A stretch of 64,000 bases of DNA. Origin: Chenopodium formosanum. Taxonomy: Eukaryota > Streptophyta > Magnoliopsida > Caryophyllales > Amaranthaceae. The notes below the pieces were generated by a model. The model was not told the DNA's origin. It saw only the letters and a list, made by a program, of their open reading frames with translations, and made no database searches. The stretch's first letter is position 1. Each line of letters begins with the position of its first letter. Position numbers and translations under genes: made by a program. The stretch spans positions 48,680,001-48,744,000 of the forward strand of contig CM044857.1 in NCBI GenBank assembly GCA_024500155.1. Direction: 5' to 3'. This document shows positions 1-11,328 of this stretch, piece after piece.

Positions 1-1457
1 TGGCTGCAACATCTAGCCATCTGAGTCAAGGGACCACGTACTATTGCAATGGTGGGCTCCAATTAATGGTGCTTCAGAGATCAAAGGGTTGCATGGAACT
101 GCGCTATAATGGATATTGTTCAAGGCTAATTTCTAATTCTGCGCTAGTCGGCACAAAACTTACAAATAATAATTGATTCTTGTATAATGTTTTATCCTAT
201 TGTTAATTTGGATAACTCTTTATCATTTTTCCACATATACCGAGTATAAAGAAACACAATATGTATTATGTAGAGTTGTAGACAAGATTTTAATTTCAAG
301 GCACCGTGCATGCATGGATTCTTTATTAATCAATTTTATATACTCCGTACTATATATGTTATGGAGTTTCCGTTATTCCTATATATAGTTCATTGTCTAT
401 GTTCAACATTTAAACGTTTGTATTTGATTGAAATATTTGTCGATTATTTATGTATAGACAATTTTGCAGCTTTTTAGGATCATCTTTATTTAGATATATA
501 CTTCTATTAGGTCAAAGCAAATTTCTCGTATATATACAAGATACAACTAGGTTTTACATGTGTCCTCACACATTGCATAAATGCATATTACTCATATTTG
601 GCTACATAAGGCTATCTAATTACCGATTAATTAGCGAGTAAATTTAGTATGTAGTATGCCCACTGAGATATCGGAGTTACAATCATATGCTATCATTCCA
701 ATGTAAGGTTGAGAGTGAGGAATAACTCGATAAGTGGTTAAAACTCCCCTCCTGGTTCTAAGAGATATTAGGATTGATTCTTATAAAATATCCTTATCCA
801 TAGCCATTAGGCTCGATATGATTCTTTGTAGCATGACCTATAGTCCTCTACTCCTCTACCATCACAGCCTCACAGGCCACCACATTCTGGTAGTACGTTA
901 ACTGTGCCACCTACAACAATACAAACATGGTACTAATTTATTAATGAATAAATCTTGTGCATTATGTGGAATTAAAACTACCTAGGAATCAAGATCTCAT
1001 CACTGTACTAATTTAAGGTTAACTTAATCTCATCTTAAATTAATAATACTACTTTCCACTGGATTAGAAACATAAGTACTCTGAACATTAATAACAGTTT
1101 TCAAGTGGACTGATTAAAAGCAAATTTATCAAGTGGCATATATACTTGTAGTTTACATCGTACGTGATAAATTTGTCAAGAAGACAGTGAACGGATAATA
1201 TTACCAGCAATATCATATCATCTATATTTCATCACTTGTCATACCTTATTGTGTGTAAAATGCTTTATTATCAGGCGGCAAAGTCAGAATTTCACGGATT
1301 TGGTACGAGGACGAACTATATAGTCTTTTCATTTATTTTTGTACTTTCACCGCAACATGTTTTTTTATCTGACATAATTTGACTAGATACACCCACAAAC
1401 ATATAGATCATTTAAATTTACTCCGTATATTAGTAGAATCTATAAAATAATATGATA

Positions 1458-1510
<53 letters not shown>

Positions 1511-2908
1511 CTAAAATAATACGAGTAATTAAGATGGACGCTGTGTTTGTCCAAATTCAAATTCGGTTGATATCATTGTTTCTTGTAATGCTCTTGACAT
1601 ACCAAAAACTACATAGTACTCCGTAGTTTGTAGTAGCTAGATTAATTAACAATATGCAGAGAATCTTCTCATATCCCAATCTCCATTAGAGAAAATGACG
1701 ATTGACAAAACTACGAATAGGTAGCTTAGTTAATTAGAAGCTCAAACTCAAAGGGTTAATTAACTAACACCGCTTAGCTTCCAAGTTCCAACTTGAATTA
1801 TAATCACAAGAATAATATAAGTAGAACACAAAATAAAATAAACCCAGAATGAAATACTAATAACAAGAGATAGTTGAAATAATAATGCAGTGTAAAATGG
1901 ATAGATTAAGGTGGTCGAAAAAAGGCATGTGGTAGCCAGGCAGAGCCTCGTAACTCGGAAAGGAGACAAGAGAAAGAGAAGAAGATGAATAATTGAATAC
2001 CATATTGTTTACACCACACAAATTATAAGCTTTGTTTCAAAGGATAAGGCATCTTTCTTTTATTGCTTCCTAAGCCTAAAATCATAAGCGCGCAGTCGCA
2101 TTTGACAAATTAAATATCTCAAACCACCAGTAGCCCACCTTTTTCCATTTTTACAATTCTTTTCAATTGAAATAATTTATACATATTCGAGTAATCGAGC
2201 ATACCGTACTCAACTAATCCAATTTAGTTTTTACTTTTCATTTAATAATTAAATAAAAAATAATTATCAAAATAAAAACAAAATGCTCATGGATATCGTA
2301 TACCCAGGTATATATAATAGTTATGCTCATGCCATCATGCGGGCATTCACATATAGTATTTGCTGTATGCATTTATGCAAGGTCGATCTCCAAGTTATTT
2401 GTCAACTAATTTGCAAATTGAAGAGGACATTTTATTTCTCTGGATTGGATATGTGCATTATTATTTCTGTTCAGTCCACGAAAGCTACCGATGCTGACGA
2501 TTTATAGATCAAAGTTAACACACGCTGACCATTTTAAATTCACACAAACGTTAATTCAATACCATTGTGTGTACTGTGTACATACACAACATGCACCAAA
2601 TGAAACTAATCCTATAACATCAACATAAATCATGTATACCGCATGTGATCAATTTGCGTCAATCATTTTATGGGATCTAGACCACTTCTTTCATTCACTC
2701 AACATGTTACATGCAAATACTCTTGTCAACTCAACAAATTTGCGATCCAAGATTTGTATTGACATACGTCAATAATATTAACATTATAAATAGAGAAGAT
2801 ATCATTTATATATATCCCTTCTATATCATCCGCGTTATCAATTAAATCCAAGGTGAAATTGATGCCAAATTACCAATTCAGCTTAATCAACTAACATTTG
2901 TAAAATTG
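1..2908. other. Intergenic, no gene seen
   Basis: AT-rich DNA whose open frames are all short (74 codons or fewer) and match no protein I recognise. It holds an (AT)n tract and three copies of the 9-mer TACTCCGTA (341, 1419, 1617). Confidence 0.6.
1459..1509. repeat. (AT)n microsatellite
   Basis: About 25 uninterrupted TA dinucleotides, a typical plant SSR likely to vary in length. Confidence 0.95.
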
Positions 2909-2910
2909 TA

Positions 2911-3197
2911 CTCCCTCCGTTTTTATAAAATATATCACTTCCTTATTTAGTAACTTTATACTATATTTCATCATTTCTTTCTCCTACTTCAAACCCCATT
3001 TAAATTATTTTATCAGTTCTCTTTCTTCTATAGTCCCCACTTATATAATAAAAATATCACTCTTCCTCACTACTTTCTCTTACATGGTCGCCATCTTACT
3101 TTTATAATAATAAATTATTTACCCACTCTAATATAATATTACACTTTTAAAACTCCGCGCATCACCAAGTGATGCAAATAAAAAGAAACGGAGGGAG
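2911..3197. mobile_element. Stowaway-type MITE (family A)
   Basis: The element begins CTCCCTCCGTTTTTAT and ends ACGGAGGGAG, so its ends are inverted repeats of the Stowaway (Tc1/mariner-derived) consensus. It is flanked by TA on both sides (2909-2910 and 3198-3199). At about 287 bp without coding capacity it is non-autonomous. Its subterminal GTGATGCAAATAAAA block recurs in the element at 44323-44623, so the two belong to one family. Confidence 0.9.
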
Positions 3198-3218
3198 TAC
3201 TAGTTAAACTTCCACTTA

Positions 3219-3349
3219 GGGCCTGTTCTCTTTAGCTTATTTTCAATCAGTTCGGTTCTTAATTTCCTTCTCTCATAAAATATTCAGTTCAGTTCAATTC
3301 AATTCCAATAGATTCAATTATTTTCAGTTCAATTAATCAGAACAAACCC
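3219..3349. mobile_element. Tourist-like MITE (GGGCCTGTT family)
   Basis: Starts GGGCCTGTTCTCTTTAGC after TTA and ends AGAACAAACCC. The interior carries repeated CAGTTCAGTT blocks and the core TTCTCTCATAAAATATTCAG. The same architecture occurs at 15318, 15958, 21299 and 52741. The right flank here (CAA) does not match TTA, so this copy has decayed at one end. Confidence 0.7.
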
Positions 3350-3359
3350 CAATATTATA

Positions 3360-5416
3360 CTCTGAGTTTCTGAATTCCTTTTTGGTTCTATGCGACTTGC
3401 CACGAAATATAATTGTACTTAGTAGGCGTCACGTGTGTCTCTATTTGTATGGGTTTTGGGTTATTTTATAGTGTTGGAAGCAAGTAGCCCATATCAAACC
3501 ATCATACATAACTTAGAATATATACATGCTAAACACAGGATTTTGACGATACAAAGGTTTTATTAGGTGAAATAATCACAATTTCACATGGTATTACCAA
3601 CCATTATTATGGGGATTGAATGGAACAATGCATTTACTATTGTTGAAGAAATTATTCAGGATCAACAAAAAAAAAAAAAAAAAAAACAAAATCTTTTGAT
3701 TCCATAAACTTATAATAATGTATTAATGTGGGAGTTATTTCATATTTTCGTCAAACTACCTTATTTTATAATTTATACTCATATGTAAAGGGTAAGGTAG
3801 CTTTATGTCTTTGTGCTTCCTTAACTTCACAATCATATCCCAATAAACTTGTTCAAATTAGAAGCTTTGTTTGATTTGGAGATATTTTCAAGGGGTCTAT
3901 GGTCTACTTTACCTTTACATATGAGTAAATGCGATATTTCATTTGATATCCTTATTTTTTTTAATTATCAGTATAATTTCTATTAACACGAGTACATTTT
4001 AATTTAAATAATAATATAAAATTAAATTAAATTGAAGATGGACTGGGTTTAAGGTTAATGGGCTTTTGGAGTTTATTGTGGGTTCCTTAGTAATTGAGTT
4101 TATTGGGCCAAATAAAGTGCATGCAGTCTGCTTATTACTTACTTCGTATTTCATCTTTACAAGCTGGTTCGGCCCATCTAACTAATATGGGCTAACAGGG
4201 CCTTCTAAAGTTAGTGATTCCTGTATAATCGATTTGTTTCCTGTTTTTTGGTTGAGAGAGAGAGCGTGTGTTAGTATGTGTTTATAAGGCAAAAGCTAAC
4301 GAATATATTAAGATGATTGCATTGGAGTAAAAATAACATGCATAACATGAAATTGTGAGCATAATAGGTAATAAAGTGCTAAGAGTGTTTTTTTTTTATA
4401 TAAATTTTCATTAACGCTAAATATCGCTTTAAAGTTTGAAATGAATTTTAGGAAAACATGCATATGTTTGGCCTTTTGAGTAGAAGACTAGGAGTTGTAC
4501 AAAGCATGATCATAAATTTACACGAGATTTTCTTCCAAAATTATACGTTATATAAACTCATTAATTAATACAAGTAATATCAACATAAAGAACCATCTAA
4601 TGAACTAACCACATTATAAGCATTTATCACAAATTCTGACTTGATTTTCTTTGCACTAATACTTTTTTATTCTTTTCCGTACCAATTTTTGTGTGGGTTT
4701 ATTTAATGGAAAAGCATAGTGGTTGACCCACAATCATAATTTCACGATTGGACATAAACTTATCACTTAATCTATAAAATCTAATTATAAAGATTCAGCA
4801 GAGATTTTATTCTTCTCTAGTTGTCTTATGCACCCAAATATACCAATCCAAACGAAGACTCTGGAAGCAAAATGATTCAATGATCAAAATTTTAAAATAT
4901 CTTGTGCAATCATATTCTAATGGAAACAATGGATTCTGGCATTTGATCAATATTCCATATGATAATTTTTTCAACTAACTAAACTAATTAACCATATTTA
5001 AATGGTCTAATTCTATATGATAGTTTGCCTTATGTTTAAGTGGTACTTTACTATTTGACTTAACTTTAAATTATTTTGATTTTGTTTTGGAGGGTGTTTG
5101 AGGAAAAATTGATACAAATATATATATATGATACGTGCACTGATCAATTCAAAGTTTCGAATGTAAGGAGCTATATTTAGTAATCAACATGAAAAATAAT
5201 AAGAAAAATTAAATTTTTTTATTTCCCGGTGATAAACTACTCAAAGGAATCAATAGAAAAATAAGAAGAAATTTTTTATGAGTGATAAACTACTCAAAGG
5301 ACAAGGTGTTCATATGTACTTGCAACGAAATATCCACAATTCCCAACATTGATCCTGCTCGAACGACACTAACTTAGTCAGGTGGTGATTTTTCCTTCCT
5401 TTTTCACGTCAGATTA
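3360..5416. other. Intergenic, no gene seen
   Basis: AT-rich sequence with a 22-A run near 3667 and no coding-like frame. No tRNA, MITE end pair or exon was recognised. Confidence 0.5.
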
Positions 5417-5487
5417 ATAACAAAAACCTACTTAAACAAAATGAAAATCACTAATTGATTATAACAAAAACCTACTTAAACAAAATG
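5417..5487 (+). repeat. 27-bp direct repeat pair
   Basis: The 27-bp segment 5417-5443 is repeated without change at 5461-5487, a period of 44 bp. The spacer resembles neither copy. It looks like a local duplication. Confidence 0.8.
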
Positions 5488-5489
5488 TA

Positions 5490-5592
5490 GCATTTATTAG
5501 GCTTTACCATCGTCTTGGACTTGTGATTGGTGGGCTCGAATCCTGGAATGCTGGATTTACGGCCATTCTAATCTGTTTCTTTGAAAAAAAAA
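5490..5592 (+). mobile_element. Possible SINE remnant
   Basis: Contains GGGCTCGAATCCTGG, which resembles a pol III B box, and ends in a run of 11 A. No convincing target duplication or A box was seen, so this is a decayed or partial copy at best. Confidence 0.35.
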
Positions 5593-5640
5593 AGTGTCAA
5601 ATGTTAGGTGTTCAATACTTAATGTTTTCACAAACTTGTA

Positions 5641-6061
5641 CTCCATTCATCCCTTTTTTATATTTTTATTTGTAAAATTACAGAGGAATTAAGGAATTTG
5701 GGATAAAAGAAAGAAAAATAAAACAAAGTACAATGGGAATTACAAGACATTAATTGATGTCTTTGAGTAAAACAAAGATAGAATAGTATTTAATGCTGCA
5801 TATGTCATCAATCCTTTGAAAAGAAAAAGAACCAATAATATTTTTTGGTGGAAAAAAAAGGATCAATCATATTCATCTAAATTGATGCACATGGATACAT
5901 GGATTCTGAAAATAAGAGTGAAAAAATAGAGAAAGCATTAATTGCAAAACAGAAAAATAGAGATATTTGGTAAAAATTTACTTGTTAAAAAAGGAAAGTA
6001 GAAATGTAATTTTGAAATACCCAAAAAGGAAAGCAAGAATGTAAAAAAGAGACGGAGGGAT
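5641..6061. mobile_element. Decayed Stowaway-like element
   Basis: Left end CTCCATTCATCCC after TA, right end GACGGAGGGA before TTA. Ends are imperfect and the span (about 420 bp) is long for the family, so it may hold a nested insertion. Confidence 0.4.
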
Positions 6062-6639
6062 TACGTTTTTTGAAGCGTTTGTCGTATTTATGATTATGAT
6101 GACTTGATTGATTAAGAGTAAGATTAGTGTACTAAGAGGAAAAAACTAATTTGCTTAACTATTTAAGCAAGCAGTCAAGCACGAGGATAACTAATGTTAA
6201 TATGACTTGACAATTTGACATCAAAGAGTCAAAGACATGTTAGTGCGCTATACATGGACACATATTTTCGAATTTTGTCACAACCTTAGTACGAGCATGA
6301 TGAGTTAATCCTCTTGCCAATCCTCTTATTTGTAACTAGTAACAAATCGTCATAAAACTATTAGAATGATATGATCTAGCATGGCACAACAAGTAATTTG
6401 GGCAATGATTGAGCCATGTTTTAATGAGATTGACACGTTATAATTTTTTGGAAAATTCTACGTGGCGGCCTCCAACTTTTACAAATTCTATATGGTGTCA
6501 AAAAAAAAACACATAATCTTTAGTGAACCCAAACTTTTATTAAACTCTATTTAGTGGCCAAATCTCACTTAGAATCGGTTAACCACTCGGTTAGGGTTAG
6601 ATTATTAACTCTAATCAAGTGAATTACTAACCTACCCCC

Positions 6640-7293
6640 ATTTAAATCATATCCACCTTTTTATTTCAACTGATTATATTAAAAACCATTGCAGGCTCTT
6701 AAAATCCTCCCCTTTTCTTCGATAAATTAGGGTTCTTTAAAAAAAAATCTAACTTCCTAAATTTGCAATTGGTTTAATTGGTTTTCGAGCAATTGGTTCA
6801 AGGTCCAAATCCACCATTACAAAAACGAAGAGCTTCAATTTCTGATCGCCTTCAATCGCCGACTAGTCCCCTGTTCTTATGCTCAAACGACGACAAACTT
6901 GAACGCGCTCAAGCCTGTGCCGCACGCGCTGCCGCCGTTCGCCGTAAACTCGCCTGAGGTGATCTATTTCTGTTATATATCTGAAATTCTAGTGTTTTTG
7001 GGTAATTTTTGGTTTCTGCTTGGATTGGTGTAGTTTAATTTTTTTGATTCTATTAAACTGCAATTTGTGAAATTCAATTGCCCTTTTTTGTAATGATTTT
7101 TGGGATTTTTATTTTTTTTGCTTGGATTGGTGTAGCTTAATGTACTGGTGAAATTCTCTTTCATATCATGTTACTTTGCTTGATTTTTGAGTAGATTAAT
7201 TACATGAATTTTATTAAAGATGCTGGATTTCTGTAACTAATTTATTGTTTAGGGGAATAATGTTGGAAGTTAAGGAATTATGCTCACGTCAAG
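6640..7293 (+). other. GC-richer exon-like block, unrecognised
   Basis: Around 6780-6960 the base composition rises and one frame reads SNDDKLERAQACAARAAAVR followed by a stop, then a plausible splice donor (GCCTGAG/GTGATC). This resembles a first exon or leader of a plant gene, but no further exons are seen before the retroposed sequence at 7311. It could be a gene relic. I do not recognise the product. Confidence 0.3.
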
Positions 7294-7310
7294 AACTAAA
7301 AATTAGATTA

Positions 7311-7814
7311 AGATAGTTGCCCCCCTGATGATCGAACCTATAATACGATCATTAGAGGTTATATACTCAATAATGACTTGTCAAATGCATTATACTATTG
7401 TGATCTTATGGTTGGGAAAAGATTTGAAGCTGATGCAGACACTTTGTCATTGTTTGTCGGCCTCTTGTCTTCTGATAAATTAAGTGACTCAAACAAGAAT
7501 TTGCTATCGAAGTTTATCAGTTGAATTTCAGTTAAAATGTATGCAAAGATTTTGGACCTTGAATATGTTTTCTGCAGAGAAAATTGAGATGGAGTAGGAT
7601 GCTCCTAGACAATCTATGAATAACAGACCGCTTTTAGCTCCAATTGACATGTTTCTTGTGAGCTTTGGTGCAGAGATCACCAAAGAACAATGATATCTTG
7701 TTTGTATCCAGATGCTTCACTACTTGGTTTTGTAAATATTTATGTACTTTAATGTATATATTATGCTCCTTTACTTTGTTGTTAACAATGTAATGCCCTG
7801 TGAGGTTCATTTGC

Positions 7815-7852
<38 letters not shown>
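7311..7852 (+). pseudogene. Retroposed 3' end of a PPR mRNA
   Basis: Codons 7312-7521 read as the last 70 residues of a pentatricopeptide repeat protein: DSCPPDDRTYNTIIRGY, then a second helix pair (LSNALYYCDLM), ending at TGA 7522-7524. About 290 nt of 3' UTR-like sequence follow, then an uninterrupted poly(A) of 37 (7816-7852). The insert is bracketed by an identical 17-nt duplication, AACTAAAAATTAGATTA, at 7294-7310 and 7853-7869. Poly(A) plus target duplication and a 5' truncation are hallmarks of LINE-driven reverse transcription. PPR proteins act in organelle RNA processing; this fragment has no start and only about two repeats, so it is non-functional. The source gene is not in the window. 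Confidence 0.9.
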
Positions 7853-7861
<9 letters not shown>

Positions 7862-7876
7862 TTAGATTATTTTTCA

Positions 7877-7948
7877 AGGCTATTAGCTCAACGGGTAGAG
7901 CAATGTACAGTAGTGTACATGGTGTGGGTTCAAGCCCCGCATAGCCTA
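7877..7948 (+). tRNA. tRNA-like sequence or pseudogene, 72 nt
   Basis: Folds as a cloverleaf: acceptor AGGCTAT/ATAGCCT, D-stem GCTC/GAGC, T-stem GTGGG/CCCGC around TTCAAGC. The anticodon stem TGTAC/GTACA closes a loop of only six bases (AGTAGT), so no normal anticodon with U33 can be assigned. A 72-nt sequence of the same design sits on the minus strand at 36145-36216. Most likely a tRNA pseudogene or tRNA-derived repeat rather than a translating tRNA. Confidence 0.5.
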
Positions 7949-8601
7949 CATAACACTCCTAGAGTGATCAAAGTTGATGCTAATATTCCCACCCATGGCA
8001 TATCTTAGAGTAAAGTAAATGGATTGTATATATAAGTTTAATCAAACATTAGAACCATACTCATTACCTCATAAGCACACTGAAACTTCTTAAACGACTC
8101 ACTTGCTTGTGGACTACCCATATTTTTATCAGGATGCACTAGCACAGAAAGATAAAAGTGCCAACAAATTTATCCTTTTGTTAGCACGTACATCCATTCT
8201 GCATATTGTTGCAACAGAAAGATGCATAAATAACATGAAATATTCGGCAATTTATAAGAGCTCATTGCTCAGCACTTCGGCATGAAAAGTTTGCTGATCT
8301 TACTGCATAAGGACAACCATCTTTGGCATTTAATTGCATTAAAGCCATTTAGCTGGAAGGTAGTCACATGTATACAACAGCAGATCTGGCTGGACTATCA
8401 CTAAAGTGAATGTATGTAGAAGTTCAGGAATCAAAGCAACACAAGATTAAAAGTAGATAGCAGCAGTCTGACAAATGCCAATTGATGCATAAAAAAAATG
8501 TTTCAGAAAAAAAAGAAAAAAAAACATCAAATCTAGTACATAAGTTGACCTTTATTTGCTACTAAATAAAAGATACTCATGTTGAAAAAACCAGACCCAG
8601 G

Positions 8602-10620
8602 CTACATTTTCTCTTTCCCTTTGTTGCTGTTCCTTGGCTTGGACTGAGATGGCTGAGAAACTGGCTCCGGTTGGGAAGAAGATATAGTTAAGCTTCGTGT
8701 AACATTAGCAGTGGTTGGCTGGGATGCAGAGGCAGCAGCAGTGGTTGGCTGGGATGCAGAGGCAGCAGCAGTTTTCTTTTGTTTTTTCTCGGTACCGTGT
8801 GATGCTTTCTCCTTTGCCGTCATACCACCTTTGCATGTTTGCTTGTTATGGCCATATGATTTACAGAGTGAGCATTTGACGGTTGACCTTTTTTCTTTAT
8901 CTGGTTCATCATCGGCTCTTCTTCTCTGTCTTGATGGTCTTCCTATTCCTCTCCTCATTATAGGAGCTTGAATTGTTGGCTGGTCAATTTCTGGCCAATG
9001 CTCAATGTCTGGAATTGAGTTGATGACATGTGAATAACATTGTTTGTAGGCTGCAACTGAGTACCATGTGCTAACATACTTATGAGGATCATGTCCTGCA
9101 GCTAGTATAGCCCTTAATGCATGCCTACAAGGGATGCCTGAAATTTGCCAAGCCCCACATATACAACTTCTATTATTGAGTGACACCGGGAGCATTGACT
9201 TACCCTCTCTTATTTCATATTCTCCCTCTTTACTCTGGAATGCCTTGCAAGTTCTAGAAGCATTGATCAACATTTGGATTCTCCTTACAATGGTAGGACA
9301 TGGATCAGAATCATTCCAATCTTTACATTTCTGTCTTCTACTTGACATCCTTACCATACACATTCTTCGTATGCCTGCAAAAACCACATATAACCAAGCA
9401 TACAATTCAACATAAGAACCAAGTTATATTTACAAAAATAATTATAAGGATTAAGAAAGACATAAATTTTTACCTTCCAAAAGAGTCAGAACAGGTGTGC
9501 ATCTGTCCACTCCTAAAGTGGCATTGAAACTCTCCACAAAGTTTGTTTTATTCTCATCTGTGCATATCTTTGGGTCAAACTTGTGTCTTGACCACCTCTC
9601 TTGATCTCCTAGATTAGCTAACCATATTAGTGCCAAGTGGTTTGTCTTCTGAATTCTTTCCATAGTCTTTTTAAAGGTGAATGTTGAAGTAGCACTACAT
9701 GCCAACCAAAATAAGGAGTGCATCAAGGGTCCTGGAAAAGCTGATTTCCAGTTTTTAGCTAAGTGCTTGCAGCAATACCTCATCCCTACTTTTGGCCATA
9801 GCTCAGTTAAAGCAAGATCTATTCCCTACAAGAACACATAATGAAGAAATTAACACTATTAGAGTATACTTACTGAAATTAAGCCAACATATGAGACACT
9901 AACCTTTTGCCCGTCAGATATAATGCACCAATCATCCCCTCTATTTAAGTCTTTCAAGATTTGCTTCAAATGCCAAATGAAAAACTTCCAGTTCTCCCCA
10001 TCTTCAACTGAAACTATAGCCCATGCAAATGGATGTAGCTCATTATTTGCATCTATAGCCACTGCAGATAGCAAAACCCCTCCATAGTTCCCTTTCAAGT
10101 GAGCACCATCAACCCCAATCAAACTTCTACAACCTGCACCAAGCCCATCTATTGCTCCCTTGAATGATATGAAAAATGCTAGAGAAAGTGAGTGACAGTT
10201 GGGGATCATTCTTTCTCCATGCACAGTGAGCTGCTGAACCAGGATTAGTTTGCTTAACCATTTCACAGTACCTAGGAAGATGGCCATAAGACTCATCATG
10301 CCCACCATTGATCTCCCTAAGAGCAATACTCCTCATTTTATAGAGAGTACTAGTGGCCATCTGCACCCCATACCTGGTCCACAACAAGTCATTCAAAGTT
10401 TTCCCAGTTATATCATTGTTTGCCCTTATATCATCAATTAGCTTACTTGCAGCCCATTTCACATTAACTAAAGGATTCCTCTCATCCAAACCCCTACAAC
10501 TGTGCTCTTGATCTTTTATACTCTTTACAACTGTGCTCTTGATCTTTTATACTCTTTACAACTGTGCTCTTGATCTTTTATACTCTTTACAACTGTGCTC
10601 TTGATCTTTTATACTCTTTA
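8602..10620 (-). pseudogene. MuDR-type (MULE) transposase, decayed
   Basis: Three exons are legible: 9904-about 10496, 9474-9825 and 8602-9374, with introns of 78 bp (9826-9903) and 99 bp (9375-9473) showing GT/AG ends and matching phases. Exon 1 encodes the N-terminal DNA-binding part (WAASKLIDDIRANNDIT) and the MULE catalytic core (LIGVDGAHLKGNYGG, CIISDGQK). Exon 2 has CTDENKTNFVESFNATLGVD. Exon 3 has a SWIM zinc finger (CICGAWQISGIPCRHAL) and a CCHC knuckle (CSLCKSYGHNKQTC). One frameshift in exon 1 near 10168-10180 separates the N-terminal frame from the core frame. The 5' end runs into a four-fold 31-bp repeat and no start codon or earlier domain is seen. No terminal inverted repeats were found. 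It is a dead autonomous-type element or a domesticated relative; the breaks favour dead. Confidence 0.85.
10497..10620. repeat. 4 x 31-bp perfect tandem repeat
   Basis: Four identical 31-bp units occupy exactly 124 bp at the broken 5' end of the transposase. The minus-strand reading of the innermost unit continues the coding frame (KDQEHSC before RGLDERNP), so the repeat was amplified from coding sequence. Thirty-one is not a multiple of three, so the array destroys the frame. Confidence 0.95.
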
Positions 10621-11328
10621 TGGCCCATTTTTTCTTGACTCAATTCTTATATGGCCCTCTCGACCATGACATGCACACCGACTAACACAACACATGACCT
10701 TACACGGCCATATCAATGTATAACCATTACTTTTTGTACAATATAAGACAAGTACTTTTGCAACTGAGCCGTTTATGCATTGATGTACATATCACTTGCA
10801 TGTCTTTAATGCACCGGCACTAAGCACTACCGATTGATTAACCAAACATGCAAAAAGTATCATGACTTTTTCCGATTGTTTTTATATAGTACATAATTTT
10901 GACTAGTTGCATCTTTTTCTTTCTGATTTAATTAGGTTGTATGGATTTCAAGGTAAGCATTTCTTTAATTGCCCACAATAGAAAGCTTTGCATTGTTATT
11001 TATATCTAAATCTCAAATAAATCATAGATTAATTCCGTCTTCCCCTGGATAATGACAAATTTTCAAGGCAACATGCTCAATTGGCCATTACTAAACCATA
11101 ATCTCACACTTGGTTAATCAAATACTTAATCATTAGGATTATATTGTAAATTCAACAAGTTAGGTCATCCTACCACAAAAATCTTAAACAAAACCCACAC
11201 CAAAAGACGGTCAATTACAAACTAAGTCTAATAATTGATCAAAACTTGAGCCTGTGTTATTCGAGTTATGAAATCGATATTAGCAATCTACTCTAATTAA
11301 ACAAAGATTATTCTCGCAAACTTCTTAA
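10621..11328. other. Intergenic, no gene seen
   Basis: Lies between the transposase relic and the 3' end of the acyltransferase. It probably contains the acyltransferase terminator, but no clear signal can be singled out. Confidence 0.5.

Noticed and set aside
8602..10620. Domesticated (FAR1/MUG-like) transposase gene
   Set aside because: Frameshift, missing 5' part and repeat-broken frame argue for a dead element.
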